From the NCBI GenBank assembly GCA_029266295.1, contig JAQSXD010000002.1:1-32372 (forward strand): DNA of 32,372 bases. The letters run 5' to 3'. The first letter of the stretch is position 1; each line of letters opens with the position of its first letter. Below, piece after piece: positions 22,501 to 31,009 of the stretch. Position numbers and translations under genes: made by a program. The notes under the pieces are model-generated. The model worked only from the letters and a program-made list of their open reading frames with translations, searched no databases and was not told where the DNA came from. Origin of the DNA: Bacillota bacterium (GTDB lineage Bacteria > Bacillota > Clostridia > Peptostreptococcales > Anaerovoracaceae).

Positions 22501-25181
22501 TACGACAAACCTCCTTTTCTGATCAGTCTTACACAGGGAGCGATTTCAATTCCTCCGCTGACACTGTCCAGTGTCTCTTCCTTTGTGGTCAGAAGCCGGT
22601 TAAACAGAGGACCTTCCTTGCTCAGCGGATTGCTCTGAGCAGTCCCCATGCCATAAGCGCCGGAAATTCCTACCGCATCGGGATGGAACAGCTCAGAAAT
22701 GCGCACAAGTCCTTCCAGCTTTCCGTAACGGGATTCTACGGTTACCCGATCACCGTCCTTGATGCCCTTTTTTGCAGCAGTTGCACTGTTCAGACAGATG
22801 ACTGCCTCCCAGGGATCTTTTTGATAGATTTCCGCAAGCCAGGGATTCCCCACAACGCCGCCGATATCGGAAGAGTAGTAAGGGGTTTTCCAGTTGATGG
22901 CCCACAGATCGTATTCTTCGGATACGCCGAATTCTGAACTGGGCACCCAGTAGGGAACTGGCTTATACAGGTCGAAAACAAGGCTGTCATCTTCCACACC
23001 CGGGAATTTAATCTGATTCTTTTCGAGATTCTGCCTGAGCTGATCCGCTGTCTTTTTCAGATTGATGATATAAAACTCATGACGGGTCTTGTTATCCGGG
23101 TGATAGTAATAGTTGTAGGCCGTCTTTTTGGGCTGCCACTTGGCAATATGTCCTTCCCGCTCCAGATCTTCCATGGTTTCGCCTTCTCCGAATTTCCAGC
23201 TCTTGACCTGTAGTTCATGGATTACGGCCAGGGTATGTTTTTGATTGAGGTCAAGTAGATAAGGCGCTTTAAGGTTCAGGCCGTTTTCCTTGATGATGTA
23301 ATCCACGTCCTTGTTCAGATAATCATACATGCCGTTTTCGCCGTAAAGGATGCCGATTCTCTCTGCCAGCTCGGTAAAGATATCATCTACATGCATGGTG
23401 TTATAAATTGGCTTTACGGGCTGCCTCCTTTGGAGCATCTGCAGCGCGTGAACTTCATAGGACGCGGCCTGATGCTGAGGCCAGAATGGAGCCACTCTGG
23501 AGCGCTCCATAAAGCTGTGCTCCGGCAGGACCACATCGGACATGATGGTCGGCTCATCCATATGGTAAGCGATGGAAACACTAAATGGAATCTTTCGCAT
23601 CATATTGACATATTGCTCGGGATTTGCGTTGTACTTGATGATGTTCCCGCCGATATTCAGCCATGCCTTTACCTCGTATGTAAGGTAATATTTTTCCGGG
23701 TTGGATAATGCGTGGGCTACCAGATGGGGGGTGGTGTGGCTGTTGGGATAGAAGGTATGCATGCCGATGTCGGGAGGGAAGACAAAGGGTCTGTCTTTGG
23801 CCTCATAGCCGGGCATCATCGTACCGTCAGGTCCCGGCGCCAGCGCCTGGGGACCTCTGTATCCGCAGCCCAGACAGCCTCCCGGGACTTCGATCGCTCC
23901 GGCCAGCATATTGATGATCTTTGCCACAAGGTCGGAATAGGTTCCGCCTCGATGGTTCATAACATTCCGCTCAGTGTTGACGGAAACCGGTCGGTAGGGG
24001 AATTGGAAGCCCTCAATCTCAATGGTGCTTCCGATTCTCGCATGCTCGATAAATTCCCCTGCAATTCTTCTGATATCCTGTGCCGGTACAGTAGAGATGG
24101 ATTCCGCCCATTCCGGTGTATATTCCAGGAAGCCTTCTTTGATCAGCTGAAAACCGGTCTTCACTTCTTTTCCGCCTATTGAAAAGCTTCCTTCAAGAGC
24201 AACCTCTCCGAATTCCGCATCAAAGGCCTTTGCCTGACCGTCTGTCAAATCCCACATCATGGGCTTTCCCGTTTCCGTGTCCCTCAGGTAATCTCCTTGG
24301 GAATCGATGAGATAAGGACCGTTGGTTCTGTTTTTCAAAAACCAGTCATCATATTTCTGCACATCAAAAATGATGGAATGGGCAAGACCCAGCAAAAATG
24401 CAAGATCCGTCCCGGGCCTGATGGGCACCCATTCGCCCTTAGCAGCCTCGTAGGAGGATCGGGGGTCCACAACCACCAGCTTCATGCCCCGCTTCAGCGC
24501 CTTGGTCAGCTTTCTCGTACCGGGGACAGTGGCGATATTGGGTCCGATGGATCTTCCCAGGGTGATATGATAGTCGCAGTGTTCCAGATCAACGACAGAA
24601 ATAGGAAAATTGCCATGGATTAAGCCTGTGCCGTAATGTACCGTACAGAGCGAGCCATGAGCTCCGATTTCGTTGGGTGAGCCGAAGGCAAGGCGGAAGG
24701 GAATTCTCATGATGGTCTCTCTGTTTCCCCAGCCTTCACAAACAGCCAGCCCTCTCGGGTCTTCATCACGGACCTCCTTCAGCTTTTTCGCAGTATAATC
24801 AAGTGCCTCTTCCCAGCTGACTTCCTTCCACATGGGATCGATTTCCAGACCTTTTTCCGGATTCGTTCGGATCAAGGGGGTCTTGACGCGGTAGGGGTTA
24901 TACAGATTCATTGTAGCCGAATTACCACGGGGACACAGACTTCCGTAGTTGGGAGGGACTTGCCGTCCTTCCACCTTAACGACGACACCATCCTCAAGAT
25001 GAACGGCGGTAGCGCAGTCTCCCTGCATGCACATGCGGCATAAGCCGTGGAGAACCTGCTTCTCGCCTTCCACGGAAGGATTGGTGTTCTGCCACTGATA
25101 GGTGGAATAACCAAATACATTTTCATTGAAATCCACCTCCGACAGAACATTGTCGTAGGCGCCTTTCCTTTTTTTGAACAT
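22500..25181 (-). CDS. Molybdopterin oxidoreductase, DMSO reductase family, catalytic subunit
   Basis: The 893-aa protein has an N-terminal [4Fe-4S] motif with Cys48, 51, 56 and 83 (C-x2-C-x4-C-x26-C; one residue longer than the common x3), then the bis-MGD domains. GAHGSLCTVHYGTG around Cys179 aligns by context with the metal-ligand site, making Cys179 the likely Mo ligand. The C-terminal molybdopterin-binding domain holds NSATAAKKGIKDGDRVTVESRYG. The N-terminus (MFKKRKGAYDNVLSEVDFNE) has no twin-arginine signal or hydrophobic core. It is fused to nothing and forms a DmsABC/PsrABC-like complex with the next two genes. ATG has GGAGG about 8 nt upstream (AAAGGAGGC). The substrate cannot be inferred; S-oxide, polysulfide, oxyanion and organic substrates are all open. 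Confidence 0.93.
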   Translation of the reverse strand: MFKKRKGAYDNVLSEVDFNENVFGYSTYQWQNTNPSVEGEKQVLHGLCRMCMQGDCATAVHLEDGVVVKVEGRQVPPNYGSLCPRGNSATMNLYNPYRVKTPLIRTNPEKGLEIDPMWKEVSWEEALDYTAKKLKEVRDEDPRGLAVCEGWGNRETIMRIPFRLAFGSPNEIGAHGSLCTVHYGTGLIHGNFPISVVDLEHCDYHITLGRSIGPNIATVPGTRKLTKALKRGMKLVVVDPRSSYEAAKGEWVPIRPGTDLAFLLGLAHSIIFDVQKYDDWFLKNRTNGPYLIDSQGDYLRDTETGKPMMWDLTDGQAKAFDAEFGEVALEGSFSIGGKEVKTGFQLIKEGFLEYTPEWAESISTVPAQDIRRIAGEFIEHARIGSTIEIEGFQFPYRPVSVNTERNVMNHRGGTYSDLVAKIINMLAGAIEVPGGCLGCGYRGPQALAPGPDGTMMPGYEAKDRPFVFPPDIGMHTFYPNSHTTPHLVAHALSNPEKYYLTYEVKAWLNIGGNIIKYNANPEQYVNMMRKIPFSVSIAYHMDEPTIMSDVVLPEHSFMERSRVAPFWPQHQAASYEVHALQMLQRRQPVKPIYNTMHVDDIFTELAERIGILYGENGMYDYLNKDVDYIIKENGLNLKAPYLLDLNQKHTLAVIHELQVKSWKFGEGETMEDLEREGHIAKWQPKKTAYNYYYHPDNKTRHEFYIINLKKTADQLRQNLEKNQIKFPGVEDDSLVFDLYKPVPYWVPSSEFGVSEEYDLWAINWKTPYYSSDIGGVVGNPWLAEIYQKDPWEAVICLNSATAAKKGIKDGDRVTVESRYGKLEGLVRISELFHPDAVGISGAYGMGTAQSNPLSKEGPLFNRLLTTKEETLDSVSGGIEIAPCVRLIRKGGLS

Positions 25182-25207
25182 ATTGCCTCCTTTGCAGTTC
25201 CTTTATT

Positions 25208-26137
25208 TTATTTCATACAGAGATCCGTAATCATAACCGCTATGACCACGGACAGTCCTGCTAGCTGATAGATATTAACTGTGGCCTGATTGGCACGAAC
25301 CAGCGTTCCGATATGATTATAATGAACGCTTGCAATCCTGCAGGCTTTGACAGCCATGGGAAGGCTGGAAAGCCCAAGGATCCATAGGAGATTTCCGGTG
25401 TAGACAGAGATGAGCAGAAATGCGGCATAAGCTGCGATAAAATTAATGGAATATACCCGGAGCCCCTTTTCCTTGCCCAGTCTGACAACCCAGTTTCTTT
25501 TATTGTTCTTCTTGTCAGCTTCATAATCGGGATATTGGTTGATCCACAGCACATTGGCGATGAGGATGCCGATGGGTATGGAAACCAAGGCTGGCAGCAG
25601 ATCGAGCTTTCCTGCCATGACAAGATACATTCCCAAAAAGATCAGCGGACCGTAGGTAATGCCCACTGTCAGTTCCCCCAGACCTCTATAGCACAGCGAA
25701 AAGGGAGGGAGACTGTAAGCGCAGGCCAGAAGTGTACCTAGAAGGCCGATGGCCAATACTCCCGGCTCGTGAAAGTATGCGATAAAAAGACCGATAGCAG
25801 AGGCCAGCGACAGCGTTATGATGCCAATGTATTTTGCTTCCTTCAAGGTCAGCAGACCTTCTGTAAGGACCTTTTTTCCTCCGCTGAAGGGAGTCACTTT
25901 GTCAGGCTCAATGGAAAGATCCACTCCTGATTTATAATCAACAATATCATTCAAGCAGTGTTTGCCGGTTTCGATCAGCATAATGCCAAGGAGTGACAGC
26001 AAACCCCATTTCAGCTCAAAACGATTGGTTTCCGCATAAGCCATGGCCGTAGCGGCAAGCATGGGAACCAGCGAGGCAATCCAGATCCTGATCCCCGCGA
26101 TTCTGCCAAGCCCCTTTAATATACGCTTCCATTCCAT
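25208..26137 (-). CDS. UbiA-family prenyltransferase (MenA-like)
   Basis: The 309-aa polytopic protein has about nine helices and the two Asp-rich motifs of UbiA enzymes: LNDIVDYKSGVD (Asn63, Asp64, Asp67) and DYEADKKNNKRNWVVRLG (Asp204, Asp208). Phrasing around PFSGGKKVL is MenA-like, the branch that prenylates 1,4-dihydroxy-2-naphthoate. The acceptor is not proved; a different aromatic is possible. It is the first gene of the operon, 26 bp before the molybdenum subunit, and faces the LysR gene. GGAGG lies 7 nt before the ATG. Together with the polyprenyl synthase five genes downstream, it could supply a dedicated lipid electron carrier. Confidence 0.88.
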   Translation of the reverse strand: MEWKRILKGLGRIAGIRIWIASLVPMLAATAMAYAETNRFELKWGLLSLLGIMLIETGKHCLNDIVDYKSGVDLSIEPDKVTPFSGGKKVLTEGLLTLKEAKYIGIITLSLASAIGLFIAYFHEPGVLAIGLLGTLLACAYSLPPFSLCYRGLGELTVGITYGPLIFLGMYLVMAGKLDLLPALVSIPIGILIANVLWINQYPDYEADKKNNKRNWVVRLGKEKGLRVYSINFIAAYAAFLLISVYTGNLLWILGLSSLPMAVKACRIASVHYNHIGTLVRANQATVNIYQLAGLSVVIAVMITDLCMK

Positions 26138-26284
26138 TTTAGTACCTCCAAAAACAAAATAACAAATTGAAACAGAATAAGCAATAAAACGTTGAATTTT
26201 GAACTATAGGAGCTAATTATGGGTATAAGCAAAAGTAATGGCAAAGAAGATTTTCCTCCCAAACCGTAATGAACATGGTATACT
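26138..26284. promoter_or_regulatory. Shared control region between the ubiA-type operon and the LysR gene
   Basis: This divergent AT-rich region must hold the operon promoter. On the plus strand an extended -10, TGGTATACT (26276-26284), would drive the LysR gene. An imperfect dyad GCTAAT-N7-ATAAGC (26212-26230, 5 of 6 paired) is a candidate regulator site. No convincing -35/-10 pair was found on the minus strand, in line with an activator-dependent promoter, but this is inference. Confidence 0.45.
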
Positions 26285-26315
26285 TTTCTGAGAGATTTGT
26301 TAGGAGGGTATGATT

Positions 26316-27209
26316 TTGGATATTAAGAGTCTGGATTCTTTCATCAAGGTTGCTGATGAGAAAAGTATTTCAAAGGTTGCCAATCAGCTTTACATTTCAC
26401 AGCCGGCATTGAGCCTGCAGATCAGGAAACTGGAGGAGTCCTTCGGACACAAGCTTTTGATCAGGACCAATAAAGGCGTCCAGCTCACCGATGCGGGGCA
26501 TATTCTTGAGACTCACGCAAGAAGCATACTGAAGATCTACAATCAGGCTTTTGAAGAAGTTAATAAGCTGTTCGGCGACAGGCAGGTGATCCGTATTGAT
26601 TCCAATATTACACTGGCCACCTATGCGCTGCCCTGTGCGGTCTATGTTGCCAAGTCTCAGCCCCAATTCAAGGATTATTATCTGGATCTGACCTTCAGCA
26701 CAGTCAACCCTGTGGAAAAGAATATCATCAGCGGCATCAGCGATCTGGGATATGTTCACCGGAAGGGAGAATACCAGGATATCAAATATGTAACGATCGG
26801 TACGGATAAGATGGTTCTGGTAGCTGCTTCAAACTTTCCTGTCCCGGACAGAATTACCGTAGAAGAACTGAAGCAATATCAATTAATTCAACTCAATGAT
26901 AAATTCAACGAAAGAAAGCTGCTTTCGGAAAGCCTTGGCTGCAGCCTGAAAGAATTCAACGTAGTCTTGGCGCTGGACTCCACTGAATCGGTGAAGACCG
27001 CGGTGTTCAAGGAATTCGGTCTTTCCTTCCTTCCTGAAAGTTCTGTCAGCAAGGAATTGCAGACAAGAATTCTGAAAGAGGTTGTGGTAGAGGATCTGTA
27101 TGATGAATACCCGATTTATCTTTGCTATCTAAAAGAAAATGAGTATAATCCAAGGCTAAAGCCTTTTCTGGATTATCTGAAGGTGCGCAAGACCATGGAC
27201 TTTTGCTGA
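26316..27209 (+). CDS. LysR-family transcriptional regulator
   Basis: The LTTR of about 297 aa has the helix-turn-helix at residues 1-60 (SFIKVADEKSISKVANQLYISQPALSLQIRKLEESFGHKLLIRTNKGVQLTDAG) and a substrate-binding-like effector domain after about residue 90. A TTG start at 26316 is chosen, since AGGAGG lies 8 nt upstream and it gives the usual MDIKSL start. ATG at 26310 is only 2 nt from that site. It is divergent from the eight-gene molybdoenzyme operon, the classic LTTR arrangement, so that operon is its probable target. The effector is unknown, perhaps the oxidant or quinone precursor. Confidence 0.9.
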   Translation: MDIKSLDSFIKVADEKSISKVANQLYISQPALSLQIRKLEESFGHKLLIRTNKGVQLTDAGHILETHARSILKIYNQAFEEVNKLFGDRQVIRIDSNITLATYALPCAVYVAKSQPQFKDYYLDLTFSTVNPVEKNIISGISDLGYVHRKGEYQDIKYVTIGTDKMVLVAASNFPVPDRITVEELKQYQLIQLNDKFNERKLLSESLGCSLKEFNVVLALDSTESVKTAVFKEFGLSFLPESSVSKELQTRILKEVVVEDLYDEYPIYLCYLKENEYNPRLKPFLDYLKVRKTMDFC

Positions 27210-27221
27210 TCTTTTTCTGTC

Positions 27222-27235
27222 AGGGGGTATCCCCT
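27222..27235. other. Short GC-rich hairpin after the LysR gene
   Basis: AGGGG-GTAT-CCCCT forms a 5-bp stem with a tetraloop about a dozen bases past the LysR stop. The following bases are TAAAA rather than a T run on the plus strand, so termination is doubtful. It may reduce read-through into the LysM-GH18 gene. Confidence 0.3.
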
Positions 27236-27377
27236 TAAAACGCACGGATTGTTGTAATACCCTTATAATCTGCGGAATAGATTATTATGATACTGAGGAA
27301 GCGCTGATTCAATAAAAGGTGTGAAGTTGTGTGCACGGAACAAATCAGTACTTCCCAAACTAAAAAGGGGTGTTAAC

Positions 27378-28523
27378 ATGCTGATTTATACCGTAAAACC
27401 CGGCGATGAGCTGGTGCAGATTGCATCAGAGTTTCAGGTGACACCGGAAATGATCATTGCGGTAAATGGCCTTCCCAATCCGTTCCGTCTGTTGACTGGG
27501 CAGTCTCTCATCATACCCACTGCAGAACCGGAGATTCAAAAAACAGAAGCCGGTGTGAATGGTTATCTTTACTTTTTAGGCGAGGACGGTGTTCCGATTG
27601 TGAAGGAAGCGGCACCATTCCTTACCTCTTTGACCCCTTTTTCTTACATTGTAAAGGAAAACGGAGGATTAAGGACCATAGATGACGAACCAATCATTCG
27701 TGCGGCTATGGAGAACCAGTTGACGCCAATTATGTGTATCACCAACTTTTCATCCACCGTAAAAGGCCAGAATATTGCCAATGCGGTGCTAAACAATGAA
27801 GACGCGGTGCAGAATCTTTTAAATAATATTATTTTCACAATGAAATATAAAGGATACCAAGGGCTTAATATCGACTTTGAATATGTTTTGCCAGAAGACC
27901 GGGAACGCTACAATTCTTTTCTTGCTCTGGCAGCAGACGTGCTGCATCAGGAGGGTTATTTTATTACAACTGCTGTGGCACCTAAGACGGGGCCTGATCA
28001 GAAAGGCTTGCTCTATGAGGCTATTGACTATCCCGTACATGGGATGCTCATGGACTATGTAATTCTAATGACCTATGAGTGGGGCTATCGCTTAGGACCT
28101 CCCCAGGCAATCTCTCCTTTGAACCAAATCAAAAGAGTGCTGGATTATGCAGTAACGGTGATCCCTCGTGAGAAGATTTACTTTGGTTTTCAGATTTACG
28201 CCAGAGACTGGAAGCTGCCGCATATTCAGGGAACTGAAGCGGAGACCATAAGCTGCCAGGCGGCTTTGGAACGGGCCGTTTATTATAATGCAGTGATCCA
28301 GTATGATGAATTGGCGGAATCGCCGTATTACCGATATCGTGATGAAGAAGGAAGAGAACACGAGGTTTGGTTTGAGGATGCCAGAAGTGCGCAGGCAAAA
28401 TTTGATACAGTGAAAGAATACGGCCTGGAAGGGATCAGCTATTGGGTGCTGGGGTATCCCTTTCCTCAGAATTGGACTTTGCTATATGAAAATTTTAATA
28501 TTGTAGCTGGGTCAAACGGTTGA
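27378..28523 (+). CDS. LysM-GH18 hydrolase (SleL/YaaH-like, spore germination type)
   Basis: The 381-aa protein has one LysM domain (residues 2-47: IYTVKPGDELVQIASEFQVTPEMIIAVNGL) and a GH18 barrel (about 60-380). The catalytic segment GLNIDFEYV gives Glu168 as acid/base, and MTYEWGYRLGPPQAISPL is the strand typical of YaaH/SleL/YdhD proteins. Those are N-acetylglucosaminidases acting on cortex fragments during spore germination. No signal peptide is present, as usual for mother-cell-made spore proteins. ATG at 27378 follows AGGGGTG; the in-frame upstream ATG at 27321 is not supported. No sigma-E/K promoter could be assigned with confidence. It is unrelated to the two chitinase-type GH18 proteins at 1685-4059 in its barrel subfamily. 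Confidence 0.9.
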   Translation: MLIYTVKPGDELVQIASEFQVTPEMIIAVNGLPNPFRLLTGQSLIIPTAEPEIQKTEAGVNGYLYFLGEDGVPIVKEAAPFLTSLTPFSYIVKENGGLRTIDDEPIIRAAMENQLTPIMCITNFSSTVKGQNIANAVLNNEDAVQNLLNNIIFTMKYKGYQGLNIDFEYVLPEDRERYNSFLALAADVLHQEGYFITTAVAPKTGPDQKGLLYEAIDYPVHGMLMDYVILMTYEWGYRLGPPQAISPLNQIKRVLDYAVTVIPREKIYFGFQIYARDWKLPHIQGTEAETISCQAALERAVYYNAVIQYDELAESPYYRYRDEEGREHEVWFEDARSAQAKFDTVKEYGLEGISYWVLGYPFPQNWTLLYENFNIVAGSNG

Positions 28524-28591
28524 TTTTAAGCAAGCTGGTCTTGAAATGAATTTCTTTCGCTTAAAATTTAACATTGTATTCAATTGCCTCA

Positions 28592-28620
28592 TTGACAATC
28601 CCCATAGTGAAAGATATATT
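28592..28620 (+). promoter_or_regulatory. Consensus sigma-A promoter for the GGDEF-HD-GYP gene
   Basis: TTGACA (28592-28597), 17 bp, TATATT (28615-28620): perfect -35 and a -10 with one mismatch. Transcription should start near 28627. The resulting ~85-nt leader contains a GCCTCA/TGAGGC stem (28659-28664 with 28676-28681) about 30 nt before the ATG. The leader does not match the conserved c-di-GMP riboswitch core I know. Confidence 0.75.
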
Positions 28621-28711
28621 ATAAAGAAAGAATACAGATTTTTCCTTATTACCGTATTGCCTCAGTTTGAACGATTGAGGCTGATCCGCAGGATAGACCC
28701 GGAGCAGACAG

Positions 28712-30520
28712 ATGACAAACACAAAGGAAGAATTATTATTACATATTAAGAGATTAGAGATGCTGCTTGACAGCCTTCCTTTTGATGTCTGGATGAAGGA
28801 CGGGGAAGGCAGATATTTGTATGCAAACAAGAGCATTTCAGATGATACAGGGATACCAAAGGAAGAAATCGTCGGGAAAAGCGATTATGACCTATATGAA
28901 AAAGACCAGGCTGATTCGTTCAAGACCAATGACAAGGCCATTCTAGAAGGACAGGAAAGTGGTTTTTTTATCTCCAGACAGGGCCAAGAGGTCTTTGAAG
29001 ATTATAAAAGGATCATTTATGACGACAACGGATCACTGCTGGGGCTGGTTGGCTGCTCAAGGAATATCACACAGGAGGACAAGCTGCGGGATGAATTCGT
29101 TCGAAGTGAGGAGCAGTTCCGTACGATCTTTGAAGAAGCACCTCTTGGTATCGGAATTTTTGATTCAATATCCGGCAGAGCGATTCAGCTGAATGAGCGC
29201 TTTGCAGAAATCGTAGGAAGGTGCAAAGAAGAAGTACTGAGTATGGATTGGGCCGACTACTCTCATCCAGATGAAGTTGAAGAAAACAAGCACAGGGTAT
29301 CGTTGCTGCTGGAAGATAAAATTAGCGGGTTTTCCATGGAAAAGCGCTATGTAAGGCCAAATGGAGAAGAGGTTTGGGTGAACATGACTGTTAATCCATT
29401 CCGATCCTCGCATTTCCTGCCAACGCTCCATATGTGTATGATTGAGGATATCTCTGCCAGAAAGAAGGCGGAGGATGAGATTCTCTATCTCAGTTATTAC
29501 GATCAGTTAACCGGTCTATATAACCGCAGATTTTACGAAGAAGAATTAAAAAGGATTAATACCACACGGAATCTCCCCATAACCTTGGTTCTCGCAGATG
29601 TCAATGGATTGAAATTGACAAATGATGCGTTCGGGCATTCGCTCGGAGACAATCTTCTGAAGAAGATTTCCCAAATATTTAAAAAGGAATGCCGATCAGA
29701 GGATATGATTGCAAGAATCGGGGGGGACGAATTTGTATTTTTACTTCCTAAAACCGACGGCACCGAAGCTAAGAAAATAATTGAACGGATCAAAGCCGCT
29801 ATAGCGGACAAGAAACGAGAGCATCTCGTTTGCTCTGTTTCCTTTGGTTGGGCGACAAAGCACCATCAGAAAGAGGATATCCGGAAAATTTTCATTCAGG
29901 CTGAGGACTATATGTACCGGAATAAGCTATCGGAAAGTACGAGTATGCGGAATGAGACCATCAAGCTGATTACAAAGACGCTTTATCAGAAAAATAAACG
30001 GGAACAGCTTCACTGCGAACGAGTCGCAAAACTATGTGAACTGATTGGAAATGCGTTGAAAATGAGCTCGGATTCGGTTCGAGAACTAAAGATGGCAGGA
30101 TTATTGCACGATATTGGAAAAATAGGCATTGACGAAGCTCTCCTGACGAAACGAGGAAAATTTACTGAAACCGAATGGGCAGATATGAAACGCCACCCGG
30201 AAATCGGATACCATATTCTGAGATCGGTCAATGAGTTTGCACCCATCGCAGATTACGTGCTGCATCATCACGAAAGAGTGGACGGTACGGGATACCCCAG
30301 ACAATTAAAAAACAGCGACATCCCTGCCCAGTCTAAGATTATCAGTATTGCGGATGCTTACGATGCCATGACAAGTCATCGCCCTTATCGGGATGACCGC
30401 AGTCTGTCGGAGGTAATTGCCGAATTGAAGAGAAGTGCAGGAACACAATTTGATGCGGAAATATTGAAAGTCTTTATCGAGCAGATCCTAAAGCAGCGAG
30501 TCTGGAGACGTATGGACTAG
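28712..30520 (+). CDS. PAS-PAS-GGDEF-HD-GYP bifunctional c-di-GMP protein
   Basis: The 602-aa soluble protein has two PAS domains (about 15-125 and 128-250), a GGDEF domain (about 255-410) and an HD-GYP domain (about 420-595). GGDEF is canonical (Gly337 onward) and has an I-site RSED five residues before it. HD-GYP has HDIGK and HHERVDGTGYP, so both synthesis and breakdown of c-di-GMP look possible. The PAS modules suggest control by a small ligand, redox state or a partner. No transmembrane helix was seen. ATG has GGAG 7 nt upstream. It has a strong sigma-A promoter and is followed by a long inverted repeat. A run of seven G is located at the GGDEF codons. Confidence 0.94.
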   Translation: MTNTKEELLLHIKRLEMLLDSLPFDVWMKDGEGRYLYANKSISDDTGIPKEEIVGKSDYDLYEKDQADSFKTNDKAILEGQESGFFISRQGQEVFEDYKRIIYDDNGSLLGLVGCSRNITQEDKLRDEFVRSEEQFRTIFEEAPLGIGIFDSISGRAIQLNERFAEIVGRCKEEVLSMDWADYSHPDEVEENKHRVSLLLEDKISGFSMEKRYVRPNGEEVWVNMTVNPFRSSHFLPTLHMCMIEDISARKKAEDEILYLSYYDQLTGLYNRRFYEEELKRINTTRNLPITLVLADVNGLKLTNDAFGHSLGDNLLKKISQIFKKECRSEDMIARIGGDEFVFLLPKTDGTEAKKIIERIKAAIADKKREHLVCSVSFGWATKHHQKEDIRKIFIQAEDYMYRNKLSESTSMRNETIKLITKTLYQKNKREQLHCERVAKLCELIGNALKMSSDSVRELKMAGLLHDIGKIGIDEALLTKRGKFTETEWADMKRHPEIGYHILRSVNEFAPIADYVLHHHERVDGTGYPRQLKNSDIPAQSKIISIADAYDAMTSHRPYRDDRSLSEVIAELKRSAGTQFDAEILKVFIEQILKQRVWRRMD

Positions 30521-30540
30521 GATAAAACAATATTGAAATA

Positions 30541-30590
30541 CAAAAAAAGGAATCTCCCGGGAAAGCTTCTTCCCGGGAGATTCTCTATCT
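30541..30590. terminator. Convergent intrinsic terminator with 14-bp perfect stem
   Basis: GAATCTCCCGGGAA (30550-30563) and TTCCCGGGAGATTC (30570-30583) pair perfectly around a 6-nt loop. An A7 run at 30542-30548 gives a T7 tract on the minus strand, so the element is a standard terminator for the small Cys protein and permease transcripts. It probably also stops plus-strand transcription, although that side has only TCTATCTTG. Confidence 0.85.
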
Positions 30591-30653
30591 TGTGGTTGCC
30601 CTCTCCAGGGAAAGAGTTTAGCCCAGGAGATGTTAATACTATGAGGGTCGGCA

Positions 30654-30977
30654 TCAATCCTCTACGATAAAGCCGATCCCGTCCAAAACTAAATTCTTAA
30701 TAAAAAAGTTTGTTTCCAGCCGGATTGTTACGATCTCTTTGGAAGCCTCGATGGCTTTCGGGGACAGGAAGAGTTGCGTATCGTCAACGTGGATCAGTTT
30801 GAGATTTTTATACGATTCGTTCTCCTTAAGAGCGCGAATGTAAGGGGTGTAATACTTTTTTGATTTTCCGCAGCCACAGCCGGAGTTTGTCATATCGGGG
30901 TTCATGTCGATAAGCAGCCGGCGGATGCCGGACTTTTGCAGATATGCCTTTGCCTCCTGTTCGATTGCGATGTTCAA
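30654..30977 (-). CDS. Small HesB-like protein with a CGCG cysteine motif
   Basis: The 107-aa protein begins MNIAIEQEAKAYLQKSGIRRLLIDMNPD, the HesB/IscA-like edge of the fold, and continues with TNSGCGCGKSKKYY, placing two cysteines where the CC/Se-motif (seleno)protein family has its Cys or Sec pair. It lacks the two C-terminal cysteines of true IscA. TTG at 30977 is the likely start: GGAGG lies 8 nt upstream, whereas the in-frame GTG at 30986 overlaps that site. It is 32 bp after the permease gene on the same strand, so probably co-transcribed. A role in sulfur, selenium or metal handling is a guess. Confidence 0.6.
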   Translation of the reverse strand: MNIAIEQEAKAYLQKSGIRRLLIDMNPDMTNSGCGCGKSKKYYTPYIRALKENESYKNLKLIHVDDTQLFLSPKAIEASKEIVTIRLETNFFIKNLVLDGIGFIVED

Positions 30978-31009
30978 AATAATCACCTCCCTAATCGTGA
31001 TCTATTGAA

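Noticed and set aside
24630..24660. Selenocysteine at the molybdenum ligand position of the catalytic subunit
   Set aside because: The codon at residue 179 is an ordinary Cys codon within a continuous frame; no in-frame TGA is involved.
28621..28711. A c-di-GMP riboswitch in the leader of the GGDEF-HD-GYP gene
   Set aside because: The leader is about 85 nt with one GCCTCA stem and lacks the conserved GEMM core and tetraloop-receptor.
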